This document shows positions 38,101 through 44,892 of a stretch of DNA of 64,000 bases, one piece after another. Position 1 is the first letter of the stretch, and each line of letters begins with the position of its first letter. Source of the stretch: Paramagnetospirillum kuznetsovii. GTDB taxonomy: Bacteria; Pseudomonadota; Alphaproteobacteria; Rhodospirillales; Magnetospirillaceae. Where the stretch lies: NCBI RefSeq assembly GCF_003284725.1, contig NZ_PGTO01000003.1:186001-250000 (forward strand), written 5' to 3'. Made by a program: the position numbers and the translations under genes. The notes beneath the pieces were generated by a model, which made no database searches, was not told the DNA's origin, and saw only the letters and a list, made by a program, of their open reading frames with translations.

Positions 38101-38611
38101 AGCTGGCCTTCAGCATCAGGGGATAGCCCACCTCGGCCGCCAGCGTCAGGCAACCCTCGCCGTCGTCCGGCAGCGGGCCGGTGGCGGGCATCACCGGCAC
38201 GCCCGCCTTCACCGCCAGATTGCGCGCCGCCACCTTGTTGCCCAGCAGGCGCATGACGTCGGAGCTGGGGCCGACGAAGACCATGCCCGCCGCGCGCACC
38301 GCGTCGGCGAAATCCGGGTTCTCCGCCAGGAAGCCATAGCCCGGATGCACCGCGTCGCAGCCCGCCTCCTTGGCCGCATGCACGATCTCGTCGATGGCGA
38401 GATAGGCGTCGATGGGCCCCTTGCCCTTGCCGATCAGATAGCTTTCATCGGCCTTGAAGCGATGCAGCGCGAAGCGGTCCTCGGTGGAGTAGATCGCAAC
38501 CGTCGCCAGCCCCAGTTCCGTGGCGGCGCGGCAGATGCGGATGGCGATTTCGCCGCGATTGGCGACCAGGAGCTTGCGGAGCGGAAAGGAGGAAGAAGCC
38601 GTCGCGGTCAT
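35150..38611 (-). CDS. pyc: Pyruvate carboxylase
   Basis: 1153 aa single-chain enzyme making oxaloacetate from pyruvate, bicarbonate and ATP. Domains in order: biotin carboxylase (about 10-460: LLVANRGEIAIRICRAATEL, KASWGGGGRGMRVVEG, FIEVNPRVQVEHTVTE), carboxyltransferase (about 540-830: ITDTTFRDAHQSLIATRMRT, FRVFDSLNWVDNM, LPIHFHTHDTSG), and a C-terminal biotinyl domain with AIEAMKMETAVRAE (biotin Lys). Length is normal. The N-terminal Met follows AAAGGGTGAT. It is divergent from the GntR-type gene, so pyruvate/lactate-responsive control is plausible. Confidence 0.97.
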   Translation of the reverse strand: MTATASSSFPLRKLLVANRGEIAIRICRAATELGLATVAIYSTEDRFALHRFKADESYLIGKGKGPIDAYLAIDEIVHAAKEAGCDAVHPGYGFLAENPDFADAVRAAGMVFVGPSSDVMRLLGNKVAARNLAVKAGVPVMPATGPLPDDGEGCLTLAAEVGYPLMLKASWGGGGRGMRVVEGPDELMELVSVARREAKSAFGNDEVYLEKLVRRARHVEVQILGDSKGNLVHLFERDCSVQRRNQKVVERAPAPYLDGRQRDELCACALKLAQAARYENAGTVEFLMDMESGKFYFIEVNPRVQVEHTVTEVVTGIDIVKAQIRIAGGGSIGSPGSDVPKQADIRLNGHAIQCRITTEDPGNNFIPDYGRITAYRGAAGFGIRLDGGTAFSGALITRYYDSLLEKVTAWAPTPEEAIARMDRALREFRIRGVATNLTFLEAVISHPRFVGCAYTTRFIDETPELFAKQDRRDRATRILRFVGEVMVNGNPEVAGLAKPKALALPDAPAHPLSDPPAGSRQLLDKLGAKGLAKWMLDQKQVLITDTTFRDAHQSLIATRMRTYDLQAAAPAYARLLPGLFSVECWGGATFDVAMRFLKEDPWERLHGFRKAMPNLLLQMLLRSANAVGYTNYPDNVVKHFVRQAADNGVDVFRVFDSLNWVDNMRVAMDAVGESGKLCEAAICYTGDLFDADRAKYDLKYYVSMAKELEKAGAHVLGIKDMAGLAKPRAIAALVKALKQEIGLPIHFHTHDTSGLSAASVLAAVEAGVDAVDAAMDAMSGLTSQPPLGSICAALKGHDRDPGLDHQALNQLSAYWEKVRAVYSPFEADIRSGTADVYRHEMPGGQYTNLRAQARSLGVEQHWDWVAQAYADVNKMFGDVVKVTPTSKVVGDMALMMVTSNLTPADVLDPDKEIAFPESVVSFFKGDLGQPVGGFPAALQKKVLGAAKPITVRPGAVLPPADLDAERAEAEKKAGRKISEAELASYLMYPKVFTDYAAHHRHYGDVSMLPSDVFFYGMQPGQEITIDLEKGKSLVVRFLAIADADEDGERKVFFELNGQPRTVKVTDKTVAPARVARPKAEPGNANHVPAPMPGLVVSVAVHAGQEVEKGDLLVAIEAMKMETAVRAERAGTIASVAVTPGTQVEAKDLLVVMA

Positions 38612-38652
38612 GGATCACCCTTTTTCACTTTGAGGATCGGTGGATAAATCTT

Positions 38653-38689
38653 TTTACCATTTCTGTAAAGCTGGTTTGTGGTGCTACAC
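38653..38689. promoter_or_regulatory. Candidate operator elements in the pyc/GntR divergent gap
   Basis: Two imperfect dyads lie in the 149-base gap: TTTAC-CATTTCT-GTAAA (38653-38669, perfect 5-bp arms) and TGTGGTGCTACAC (38677-38689). The second contains TGGT-GCT-AC, close to the TGGTnnnACCA core used by PdhR/FadR-type GntR regulators. Position suits control of both divergent genes. Neither is a full consensus, so this is tentative. Confidence 0.4.
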
Positions 38690-38760
38690 TCGCGGTAGAA
38701 GCGACTTTACATGAGCATTCGCTGAGGTTACAGAGTCCTCGTTCGCAATGAGGTCACAAG

Positions 38761-39537
38761 ATGACGGAACCCATTCGTCCAGCGAAACTGGCCGATACCA
38801 TCGCCGACCACCTGGAGCAGTTGATCCTGGAGGGCAGCCTGCGGCCGGGCGAGAAGCTGCTGGCCGAACGCGAATTGGCGCAGCGCTTCGACGTGTCGCG
38901 GCCGTCCCTGCGCGAGGCGCTGGAGAAGCTGGAGAAGCGCGGTCTGCTGTCATCGGGCCGGGGTGGCTCCACCTTCGTGGCGCCGCTCCTGGGCGAAGGA
39001 TTCACCGAACCGCTTTATTCCGCCCTGGCGTCCCGCCCCGAGACCACCTTCGATTATCTGGAGTTCCGCCGCTTCGTCGAGGGCTCGGCCGCCTATTTCG
39101 CGGCGCTGCGTGGCACCGACGTGGACCGCGCCCTGATCAAGCAGTGCTTCGAGACCATGGAAGCCGCCCACCAGAAGGACGATTCCAGCGACGAAGCCGA
39201 TTCCGACGCCGATTTCCATCTGGCGGTCTACGAGGCCTCGCACAATCTGGTGATGCTGCACATCATGCGCTCGCTGTCGGACATGCTGCGCAAGGACGTG
39301 TTCTACAACCGCGCCAAGCTGTATCAGCGCCAAGGCGTGCGCGAGCTTCTGCTGGAACAGCACCGCGCCGTCTACGAGACGGTGATGGCGGGCGATCCCA
39401 TCGCGGCGCGATCCGCCGCCGAGGCCCATATCGACTTCACCCGGGAAGCGTTGCAGGAAATCGCCAAGGCCGATGCGCGCCTGGAAGTCTCGCTGCGCCG
39501 CATCGCGCGGACCGATCTGGTGGCCGCCAAGCGGTGA
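38761..39537 (+). CDS. GntR-family regulator, FadR/PdhR (FCD) subgroup
   Basis: 258 aa. N-terminal winged helix (about 5-75): ILEGSLRPGEKLLAERELAQ, then RFDVSRPSLREALEKLEKRG. LLSSGRGGSTFVAPLL follows, as in PdhR/LldR. The FCD ligand domain (about 95-235) has FRRFVEGSAAYFAALRG, DFHLAVYEASHNLVML and HRAVYETVMAGD, with the Asp and three His positions that bind metal in the FCD fold. Divergent position next to pyc suggests it senses pyruvate, lactate or a related acid and controls pyc or itself; the ligand is not proven by sequence. Confidence 0.87.
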   Translation: MTEPIRPAKLADTIADHLEQLILEGSLRPGEKLLAERELAQRFDVSRPSLREALEKLEKRGLLSSGRGGSTFVAPLLGEGFTEPLYSALASRPETTFDYLEFRRFVEGSAAYFAALRGTDVDRALIKQCFETMEAAHQKDDSSDEADSDADFHLAVYEASHNLVMLHIMRSLSDMLRKDVFYNRAKLYQRQGVRELLLEQHRAVYETVMAGDPIAARSAAEAHIDFTREALQEIAKADARLEVSLRRIARTDLVAAKR

Positions 39538-39539
39538 AT

Positions 39540-39597
39540 GCGGGCGGGACGCCCGCGCTCCCGGCGTCCAATATTGGAGCGCGGGCGTCCCGCCCGC
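39540..39597. repeat. REP-like inverted pair between convergent genes
   Basis: Two copies of the 22-base unit (stem GCGGGCG-GGA-CGCCCGC plus GCTCC) face each other at 39540-39561 and 39576-39597, perfectly complementary, with a 14-base spacer. The pair starts three bases after the GntR gene stop and lies before the convergent hyfI end, so the long hairpin could end transcripts from both sides. Confidence 0.8.
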
Positions 39598-39635
39598 ACC
39601 TCCTCCCCCCGCACCTCCTCCCCGGCGCGACTTGG

Positions 39636-40166
39636 CTAAGACACCGTTTCCAGCAAAGCCAGCAATCCGGCCAGAATCTGCTTCGGGCTGGGCGGGCAGC
39701 CGGGGATGTGGAGATCCACCGGCACCACCTCGTGGACGCCGCCGACCACGGCGTAGGAGCCCTTGAAACAGCCGCCGTCCTTGCCGCAATCGCCCATGGC
39801 GACCACCCATTTGGGATCGGGCGTTGCGTCATAGGTGCGACGAAGCGCCTCGGCCATATTGGTGCTGACCGGCCCGGTCACCAGCAGCACGTCGGCGTGA
39901 CGGGGGCTGGCGACAAAGCGAATGCCGAAGCGTTCCAAGTCGTAGATGGGATTGTTGACGGCGTGGATTTCCAACTCGCAGGCATTGCACGACCCGGCAT
40001 CCACCTCGCGAATGGCCAGCGAGCGTCCCAGGCGCTGACGCACCGCCTCGCCCAGGGCCCGGGCCAGTTCCTCGCTGCCGTCGGGATCGGGCGGCGGCAC
40101 ATTGCGCATGGTATGCGGCCCGCGCACCAGATGCTTGAACAGAACCTTGGAAATAGGGGGAATCAT
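39636..40166 (-). CDS. hyfI: NuoB/HyfI-like [4Fe-4S] subunit of the complex-I-like operon
   Basis: 176 aa. Small electron-transfer subunit holding the terminal (N2-type) cluster. Ligand cysteines are visible: DAGSCNACELEIHAV, MGDCGKDGGCFKG and IPGCPPSPKQILAGLLAL. FGIRFVASPRHADVLLVTGP is typical of the HycG/HyfI/EchC branch and not of bona fide NuoB. Last gene of the six-gene operon, overlapping hyfG by 4 bases. In contrast to hyfG its metal site is intact, so the complex should still carry electrons. Confidence 0.9.
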   Translation of the reverse strand: MIPPISKVLFKHLVRGPHTMRNVPPPDPDGSEELARALGEAVRQRLGRSLAIREVDAGSCNACELEIHAVNNPIYDLERFGIRFVASPRHADVLLVTGPVSTNMAEALRRTYDATPDPKWVVAMGDCGKDGGCFKGSYAVVGGVHEVVPVDLHIPGCPPSPKQILAGLLALLETVS

Positions 40167-41683
40167 AGATCAACCCCCGTGTAGGAGCAGTTGAACGACT
40201 TGTTGCACAGCGGGAAGTCGGCGACGATATTGCCTTCGATGGCGGCTTCCAGCAGCGGCCACTGGAACCAGCTGGGATCGTGCAGATGCCCGGCCATCAC
40301 CTCGCCGTCCTCGGCCATGCGCACCCAGGCCAGCACCTCGCCCCGGAAGCTTTCGCTCACCGCCATGCCCTCACCCGCCACCTGCGGCAAGGGCACCTGA
40401 TAGGCGCCCGGCGGCATGTCGGCCAGGATCTGGGTGATCAGGCCCAGGCTTTCGCGGACCTCGTCGAAGCGAACCATCAGGCGGGCATTGACGTCGCCCT
40501 CGCTGTAAACCGGAATGGTCAGATCCAGCATGTCATAGGGCGCATAGCCGGGCGCCCGGCGCGCATCGTGCCCGCGCCCCGAGGCGCGGCCGACGAAGCC
40601 CCCCGCGCCATAGCGATGGACCAGCGATGACTGGGCGATGCCGGTCCCTTGGGTGCGGTCCGACAGCGAGGGGGTGTTGTCGTAGATCTTGAAGGCCCGC
40701 TCGAAATCCTTGGAAAAGCCGTGCAGCAGGTATTTCAGCGCCTCGGCCCCCTCGTCGGCCAGATCGCGCGACACGCCGCCCGGCACCACCCGATCCATCA
40801 GCAGGCGATGGCCGAACAGGGCGTCGTTGGCCCGCACCATCTTCTCGCGCAGCACCCCCATATGGGACAGCATGATGGCGAAGGCGGCGTCGTTGCACAC
40901 CGCCCCGATGTCGAAGACGTGGTTGGCGATGCGCTCCATTTCCGCCATCAAGGCCCGTAGCCAATGGGCGCGGGGCGGAATCTCGCAGCCCGTGGCGGCC
41001 TCCACCGCCCGCGAGAAGGCGGTGGCATAGGCGACGGTGGCGTCGCCCGACACCCGACCGGCGATGCGGGCCGCCTGTTCGGCGGTCTTGCCCGCCAGCA
41101 GGCCGGTGATGCCCTTGTGGAGATAGCCGAGACGCTGTTCCAGCCGCACCACCGCCTCGCCCTGGCAGTGAAAGCGGAAATGGCCCGGCTCGATCACTCC
41201 GGCATGGACCGGCCCCACCGGAATCTGGTGCAGCCCCTCGCCCTCGGCCGTCAGGAAGTCGTAGACATAGGGCGCGTCGGCGGGCGGCTGAGGCTGAGGC
41301 GACAGCGGCCTGCGGCTGGGCCAACGCCCGTGGTCCAGCCAGGGACGGCGGTCTTCCAGCCCCATGGGGGCAAGGCCCCACAGATCGAAGACGGCGCGCT
41401 CCAGCCGGATCGCCCCCGGCCGCGCCCGGCCCAGCGAGACGAACCAGCGTTCCGGACAGGGATGCGACGCCACGGCGATATCGCCGGTATCGTCGTCGCA
41501 CAGCGCCACATGGATTTCTTCCGCCTCGCCCCACAGGGCCATCACCGTCCAGTCCGAGGCGGACAATTGCCCGACCAAAGCCCGCCACGCCCGGATGTCC
41601 AGCCGGAAGCGGGGAAACGGCCGATGCCCCTCCACCGGCGTGCCGGAGGACAGGAAGTCCAGCAATGTGACGTTGCCCATCAT
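40163..41683 (-). CDS. hyfG: NuoCD/HyfG-like large subunit lacking most [NiFe] ligands
   Basis: 506 aa from the ATG at 41683, whose start overlaps the hyfF stop (ATGATGGGC); a much longer open frame upstream is only a shadow of hyfF. N-terminal NuoC-like domain (about 1-140), then the 49-kDa/large-subunit domain. Where [NiFe] enzymes have RxCGxC, this protein reads RVSGDATVAY (about residue 210), with no cysteine. At the C-terminus, in place of DPCxxC, it ends FPLCNKSFNCSYTGVDL; only one Cys could align with a ligand. It therefore should not bind Ni-Fe and is best described as energy-converting hydrogenase-related. Confidence 0.87.
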   Translation of the reverse strand: MMGNVTLLDFLSSGTPVEGHRPFPRFRLDIRAWRALVGQLSASDWTVMALWGEAEEIHVALCDDDTGDIAVASHPCPERWFVSLGRARPGAIRLERAVFDLWGLAPMGLEDRRPWLDHGRWPSRRPLSPQPQPPADAPYVYDFLTAEGEGLHQIPVGPVHAGVIEPGHFRFHCQGEAVVRLEQRLGYLHKGITGLLAGKTAEQAARIAGRVSGDATVAYATAFSRAVEAATGCEIPPRAHWLRALMAEMERIANHVFDIGAVCNDAAFAIMLSHMGVLREKMVRANDALFGHRLLMDRVVPGGVSRDLADEGAEALKYLLHGFSKDFERAFKIYDNTPSLSDRTQGTGIAQSSLVHRYGAGGFVGRASGRGHDARRAPGYAPYDMLDLTIPVYSEGDVNARLMVRFDEVRESLGLITQILADMPPGAYQVPLPQVAGEGMAVSESFRGEVLAWVRMAEDGEVMAGHLHDPSWFQWPLLEAAIEGNIVADFPLCNKSFNCSYTGVDL

Positions 41684-43170
41684 CCCAGCAACCTCGCGAC
41701 CACCTGGAACCACGCCACCAATTCCTTGGGCAGATACAGCCCGGCCACCAGCACCAGCAGCATATGGACCCAAAGAGGCGTCAGGGCCAGGATGCTGGAA
41801 AAGGTGGTGGCGGTGCCGTGGGAGGCCACCACCTTGGGCGGCTCGCCGAAGGCCATCATCTGCAAGCGGCTGACCAGGGCGCCGAAGGCCAACAGCAGGC
41901 CCAGCGCCAGTGGGATCGCCAGCAGCGGCTGGCGGGCGAAGGTGGAACTGACCACCAGGAACTCGCTCATGAACACGCCCATGGGCGGCAGACCGGCGAT
42001 GGCGAGCACGGCCAGCACGAAGCCCCAGCCCAGCACGGGATGCGACGCGGTCAGGCCCCTGATATCGGCGATGCGCTTGGTGCCCTCGTTCTGGCTGATG
42101 ATGCCGACGGCGAAGAAGATGGCCGACTTGGTCAGTGAATGCATGGTCATGTGCATCAGCCCGGCGAAGTTGGCCAGCGCGCCGCCCATGCCGAAGGCGA
42201 AGGTGATCACTCCCATATGCTCGATGGAGGAATAGGCGAACAGCCGCTTGATGTCGCCGCGCCGGTACAGCATGAAGGCGGCCAGGAACAGGCTCGACAG
42301 CCCCATCATCACCAGCAGCGGCCCCGGCGTCAGGGCCTGGCCGTTGGCGGCGATCAGCATCTTGAAGCGCAGCAGGGCGTAAAGCGCCACGTTGAGCAGC
42401 AGCCCCGACAGCACCGCCGAAATGGGGGTCGGGCCTTCGGCATGGGCGTCGGGCAGCCAGGAATGCAGCGGCGCCAGACCGACCTTGGTGCCGTATCCCA
42501 CCAGCACGAAGACGAAGGCCAGATTGAGCAGATCGGGCTGGAAGGCATGGGCTCGCTTGATCATCAGGGTCCAGGCCATGGCGTCGGCGCCGTCGCCCAT
42601 CACCGGCTGCGCCGCCAGATAGACCAGGGTGGTGCCGAACAGCGCCAGCCCGATGCCCACCGAGCACAAGATGAAGTATTTCCACGCCGCCTCGATGGCT
42701 TCGCGGGTCCGGTACAGGCTGACCATCAGCACGGTGGTCAGTGTCGCCGCCTCCACCGCCACCCACATCACGCCGGTATTGTTGGCGGTCAGCGCCAGCA
42801 GCATGGTGAACAGGAAGGCCTGATACATGGAGTGATAGAAGCGCAGATGCAGGTCGGACAGCCGCTGCGCCTCGCTTTCCCGCGCGATATAGGCGGCCGA
42901 GAACACCGCCGTGGTCAGGCCGATGAAGCTGGTCAGCACCACCAGATAGACGTTGAAGTCGTCGATGAACAACAGCCGGGTCGCCGCCGGGCGATGATCC
43001 AGCAGCATCAGCGACGAGGCGAAGGTGATGGCCGAGGCCACCACATTGACCCAGGTGGCCACCCGCCATTCCTTGAGCACCACCAGGAAACCGGCGGAAC
43101 CCAGCGGCACCCCCAGAATCCACAGCAGCGGATTGTCGGCCCCGGGAAAATTGGCGAGATGACCCATCAT
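41680..43170 (-). CDS. hyfF: HyfF/NuoN-like antiporter subunit
   Basis: 496 aa, about 13-14 transmembrane helices. Proton-channel features of the Mrp/NuoLMN family are visible: a charged helix VAVEAATLTTVLMVSLYRTR with the conserved Glu, VGYGTKVGLAPLHSWLPDAH, then PTPISAVLSGLLLNVALYAL, and YSSIEHMGVITFAFGMGG. In the HyfF position of formate-hydrogenlyase-type complexes. The start overlaps the hyfE stop and the stop overlaps the hyfG start, indicating tight co-translation. Confidence 0.9.
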   Translation of the reverse strand: MMGHLANFPGADNPLLWILGVPLGSAGFLVVLKEWRVATWVNVVASAITFASSLMLLDHRPAATRLLFIDDFNVYLVVLTSFIGLTTAVFSAAYIARESEAQRLSDLHLRFYHSMYQAFLFTMLLALTANNTGVMWVAVEAATLTTVLMVSLYRTREAIEAAWKYFILCSVGIGLALFGTTLVYLAAQPVMGDGADAMAWTLMIKRAHAFQPDLLNLAFVFVLVGYGTKVGLAPLHSWLPDAHAEGPTPISAVLSGLLLNVALYALLRFKMLIAANGQALTPGPLLVMMGLSSLFLAAFMLYRRGDIKRLFAYSSIEHMGVITFAFGMGGALANFAGLMHMTMHSLTKSAIFFAVGIISQNEGTKRIADIRGLTASHPVLGWGFVLAVLAIAGLPPMGVFMSEFLVVSSTFARQPLLAIPLALGLLLAFGALVSRLQMMAFGEPPKVVASHGTATTFSSILALTPLWVHMLLVLVAGLYLPKELVAWFQVVARLLG

Positions 43171-43838
43171 TGGCGGTCACCCCGATAGGTCTCGAGGTCG
43201 TTGAGGTCCAGCGTCTCGAACCGCTCGCGGATGCGGAAGAAGAAGATGCCGAACAGGGTCATGGCCACCAGCACCGAAAAGGCGATGGAAATCTCCACCA
43301 CCAGCGGCATGCCCTTGGCGGACACCGCGGCCAGGATCAGTCCGTTCTCCAGCGCCATGAAGCCCACCACCTGGGTGACCGCATTGTGCCGGGTGATCAT
43401 CATCAGCAGGCCCAGCAGGATCACGCTCATGGCCAGGGCCAGGCTTTCGCGCGTCAGCGCCGCCGCGTTGGCGGTCACCGGCAGCACCAGCAGGATGGAC
43501 AGCGCCACCAGGGCGACGCCGCTGGTCATGGTCCAGCCGATGGACATGGCGGTTTCCACCGAACGGTGGATACCCAGCTTCTCCACCAGCCAATGCAGCG
43601 CGAAGGGCACGATCATCGCCTTGAACACCAGGGCGATGGCGGCGGTGATATAGAGATGCGGCGCATGCTGCACATGGGCCTGCCACGCCGCCGCCGCCGC
43701 CAGGGCCAGGGCCTGGAAGGCGAAGGTGTTGAGCACCGCGAACAGACGGCGCTGATACAGAAGCTGGAATCCCGCCATCAGCACCGTGGCGCCGATCAGA
43801 TGCGCCACCTCGTAGGAGAACTGGCTGATGTCGGCCAT
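43167..43838 (-). CDS. hyfE: HyfE/NuoK-like membrane subunit
   Basis: 223 aa from the ATG at 43838. About six to seven transmembrane helices. The C-terminal half (SLALAMSVILLGLLMMITRH, NAVTQVVGFMALENGLILAA, ISIAFSVLVAMTLFGIFFFR) corresponds to NuoK with its buried Glu; the N-terminal helices are the HyfE-specific extension. The gene overlaps hyfC by one base (TGATG) and hyfF by four. Confidence 0.88.
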   Translation of the reverse strand: MADISQFSYEVAHLIGATVLMAGFQLLYQRRLFAVLNTFAFQALALAAAAAWQAHVQHAPHLYITAAIALVFKAMIVPFALHWLVEKLGIHRSVETAMSIGWTMTSGVALVALSILLVLPVTANAAALTRESLALAMSVILLGLLMMITRHNAVTQVVGFMALENGLILAAVSAKGMPLVVEISIAFSVLVAMTLFGIFFFRIRERFETLDLNDLETYRGDRQ

Positions 43839-44785
43839 CACACCGCCTCCGACACATAGATGAAGATGGTGGCCAACAGGCCCAGCAGCAGCGCGCCGCC
43901 CAGGAAGTCGGCATAGCGGAACACCCGCATCTTGGCGATGACCGTCTCGAAAAAGCCCAAGGCGGTGGCCAGGATAAAGCATTTGGCGAGGAAAGCCCCC
44001 AGACCCAGCGCCACCCCCAGAGCCCCCGCCCCCGGCTGGGCCATGCCCCAGGGCGCGAAGATTCCCGAGATCAGGGCCATGAACAGGGTCAGGCGCACCA
44101 TGCCGGCCCCTTCCATCAGCGCCAGATGACGGCCGGAATATTCCAGCACCATGGCCTCGTGCACCATGGTCAGTTCCAGATGGGTGGCCGGGTTGTCGAT
44201 GGGGATGCGGCCGTTCTCGGCGATGGCCACCATGATCAGCGCCGCCAGCGCTAGCCCCAGCGACACCTCGATGCCGACACCGCCGCCCAGCACGAAGGCG
44301 ATGATCTGGGCGGGCGATGTGGTCCCGGTGATCAGCGACAGCGAGAAACTGACCATCAGCATGGCGGGCTCGGCCAAGCTGGCGATCATCATCTCGCGGC
44401 TGGCCCCCAATCCGCCGAAGCTGGTGCCCACATCCATGCCCGCCAGCGCCGTCCAAAACCGCGCCACCCCCAACAACGCCACCAGGGCGATCAGATCGGC
44501 GGCGGGCGCCAGGACCATATTGGTGGTGAAGGTGGGGATGATGCAGGCCGCCAGCCATACGGCGGCGAAGGTGACATAGGGGGCGGCGCGGAACACCCAG
44601 GACGCCGAATGGGCCACCACCGCCTCCTTCTGGAGCAGGCGGTAGAAATCCCGATAGGGCTGGAACGGCGAGGCGCCGATGCGGCCGTTGAGCCGCGACT
44701 TGACCAGCCGAACCCAGCCGGTGATCAGCGGCGCCAGCGCCACCACCAGGAAGATCTGGGCGATCTGACCGAGGATGGCGGTCAT
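43838..44785 (-). CDS. hyfC: HyfC/NuoH-like membrane subunit
   Basis: 315 aa, about eight transmembrane helices. NuoH-type subunit joining the hydrophilic arm to the membrane arm near the quinone or redox site. Conserved segments: RLNGRIGASPFQPYRDFYRL near the start, ASREMMIASLAEPAMLM and AENGRIPIDNPATHLELTMV followed by HEAMVLEYSG, with the expected cluster of Glu residues. The start follows insert D, whose TGAGGG is the ribosome-binding site. Confidence 0.91.
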   Translation of the reverse strand: MTAILGQIAQIFLVVALAPLITGWVRLVKSRLNGRIGASPFQPYRDFYRLLQKEAVVAHSASWVFRAAPYVTFAAVWLAACIIPTFTTNMVLAPAADLIALVALLGVARFWTALAGMDVGTSFGGLGASREMMIASLAEPAMLMVSFSLSLITGTTSPAQIIAFVLGGGVGIEVSLGLALAALIMVAIAENGRIPIDNPATHLELTMVHEAMVLEYSGRHLALMEGAGMVRLTLFMALISGIFAPWGMAQPGAGALGVALGLGAFLAKCFILATALGFFETVIAKMRVFRYADFLGGALLLGLLATIFIYVSEAV

Positions 44786-44892
44786 TGTTGACGTCCCTCA
44801 AGCGCCGGGCGGGTGGTGGCGGGCGGGACGCCCGCGCTCCGGATCCAGCGCCGTTCTGCGGAGCGCGGGCGTCCCGCCCGCATCTCGCTCAT
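44782..44892 (-). repeat. Intercistronic repeat insert D with coupling mini-ORF (hyfB/hyfC)
   Basis: 36-codon frame on the minus strand: MSEMRAGRPRSAERRW..., ending TTRPALEGRQQ. Its ATG overlaps the hyfB stop and its TGA overlaps the hyfC start. It contains an inverted pair of the 22-base REP-like unit, read here in the same frame as in insert A (MRAGRPRS). The 3' block CGCCCGGCG-CT-TGAGGGA is shared with inserts A-C, although this operon is unrelated to the dcw genes. Confidence 0.72.
44819..44881. repeat. REP-like inverted pair inside insert D
   Basis: Two perfect 22-base copies (44819-44840 and, inverted, 44860-44881) separated by 19 bases. Identical in sequence to the units at 24749 and 39540/39576. 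Confidence 0.8.

Noticed and set aside
41684-43180. Extended hyfG frame (about 1000 aa) through hyfF
   Set aside because: The extra part is Gly/Arg-rich shadow of the antiporter gene; real HyfG begins at 41683 with an ATGA overlap.
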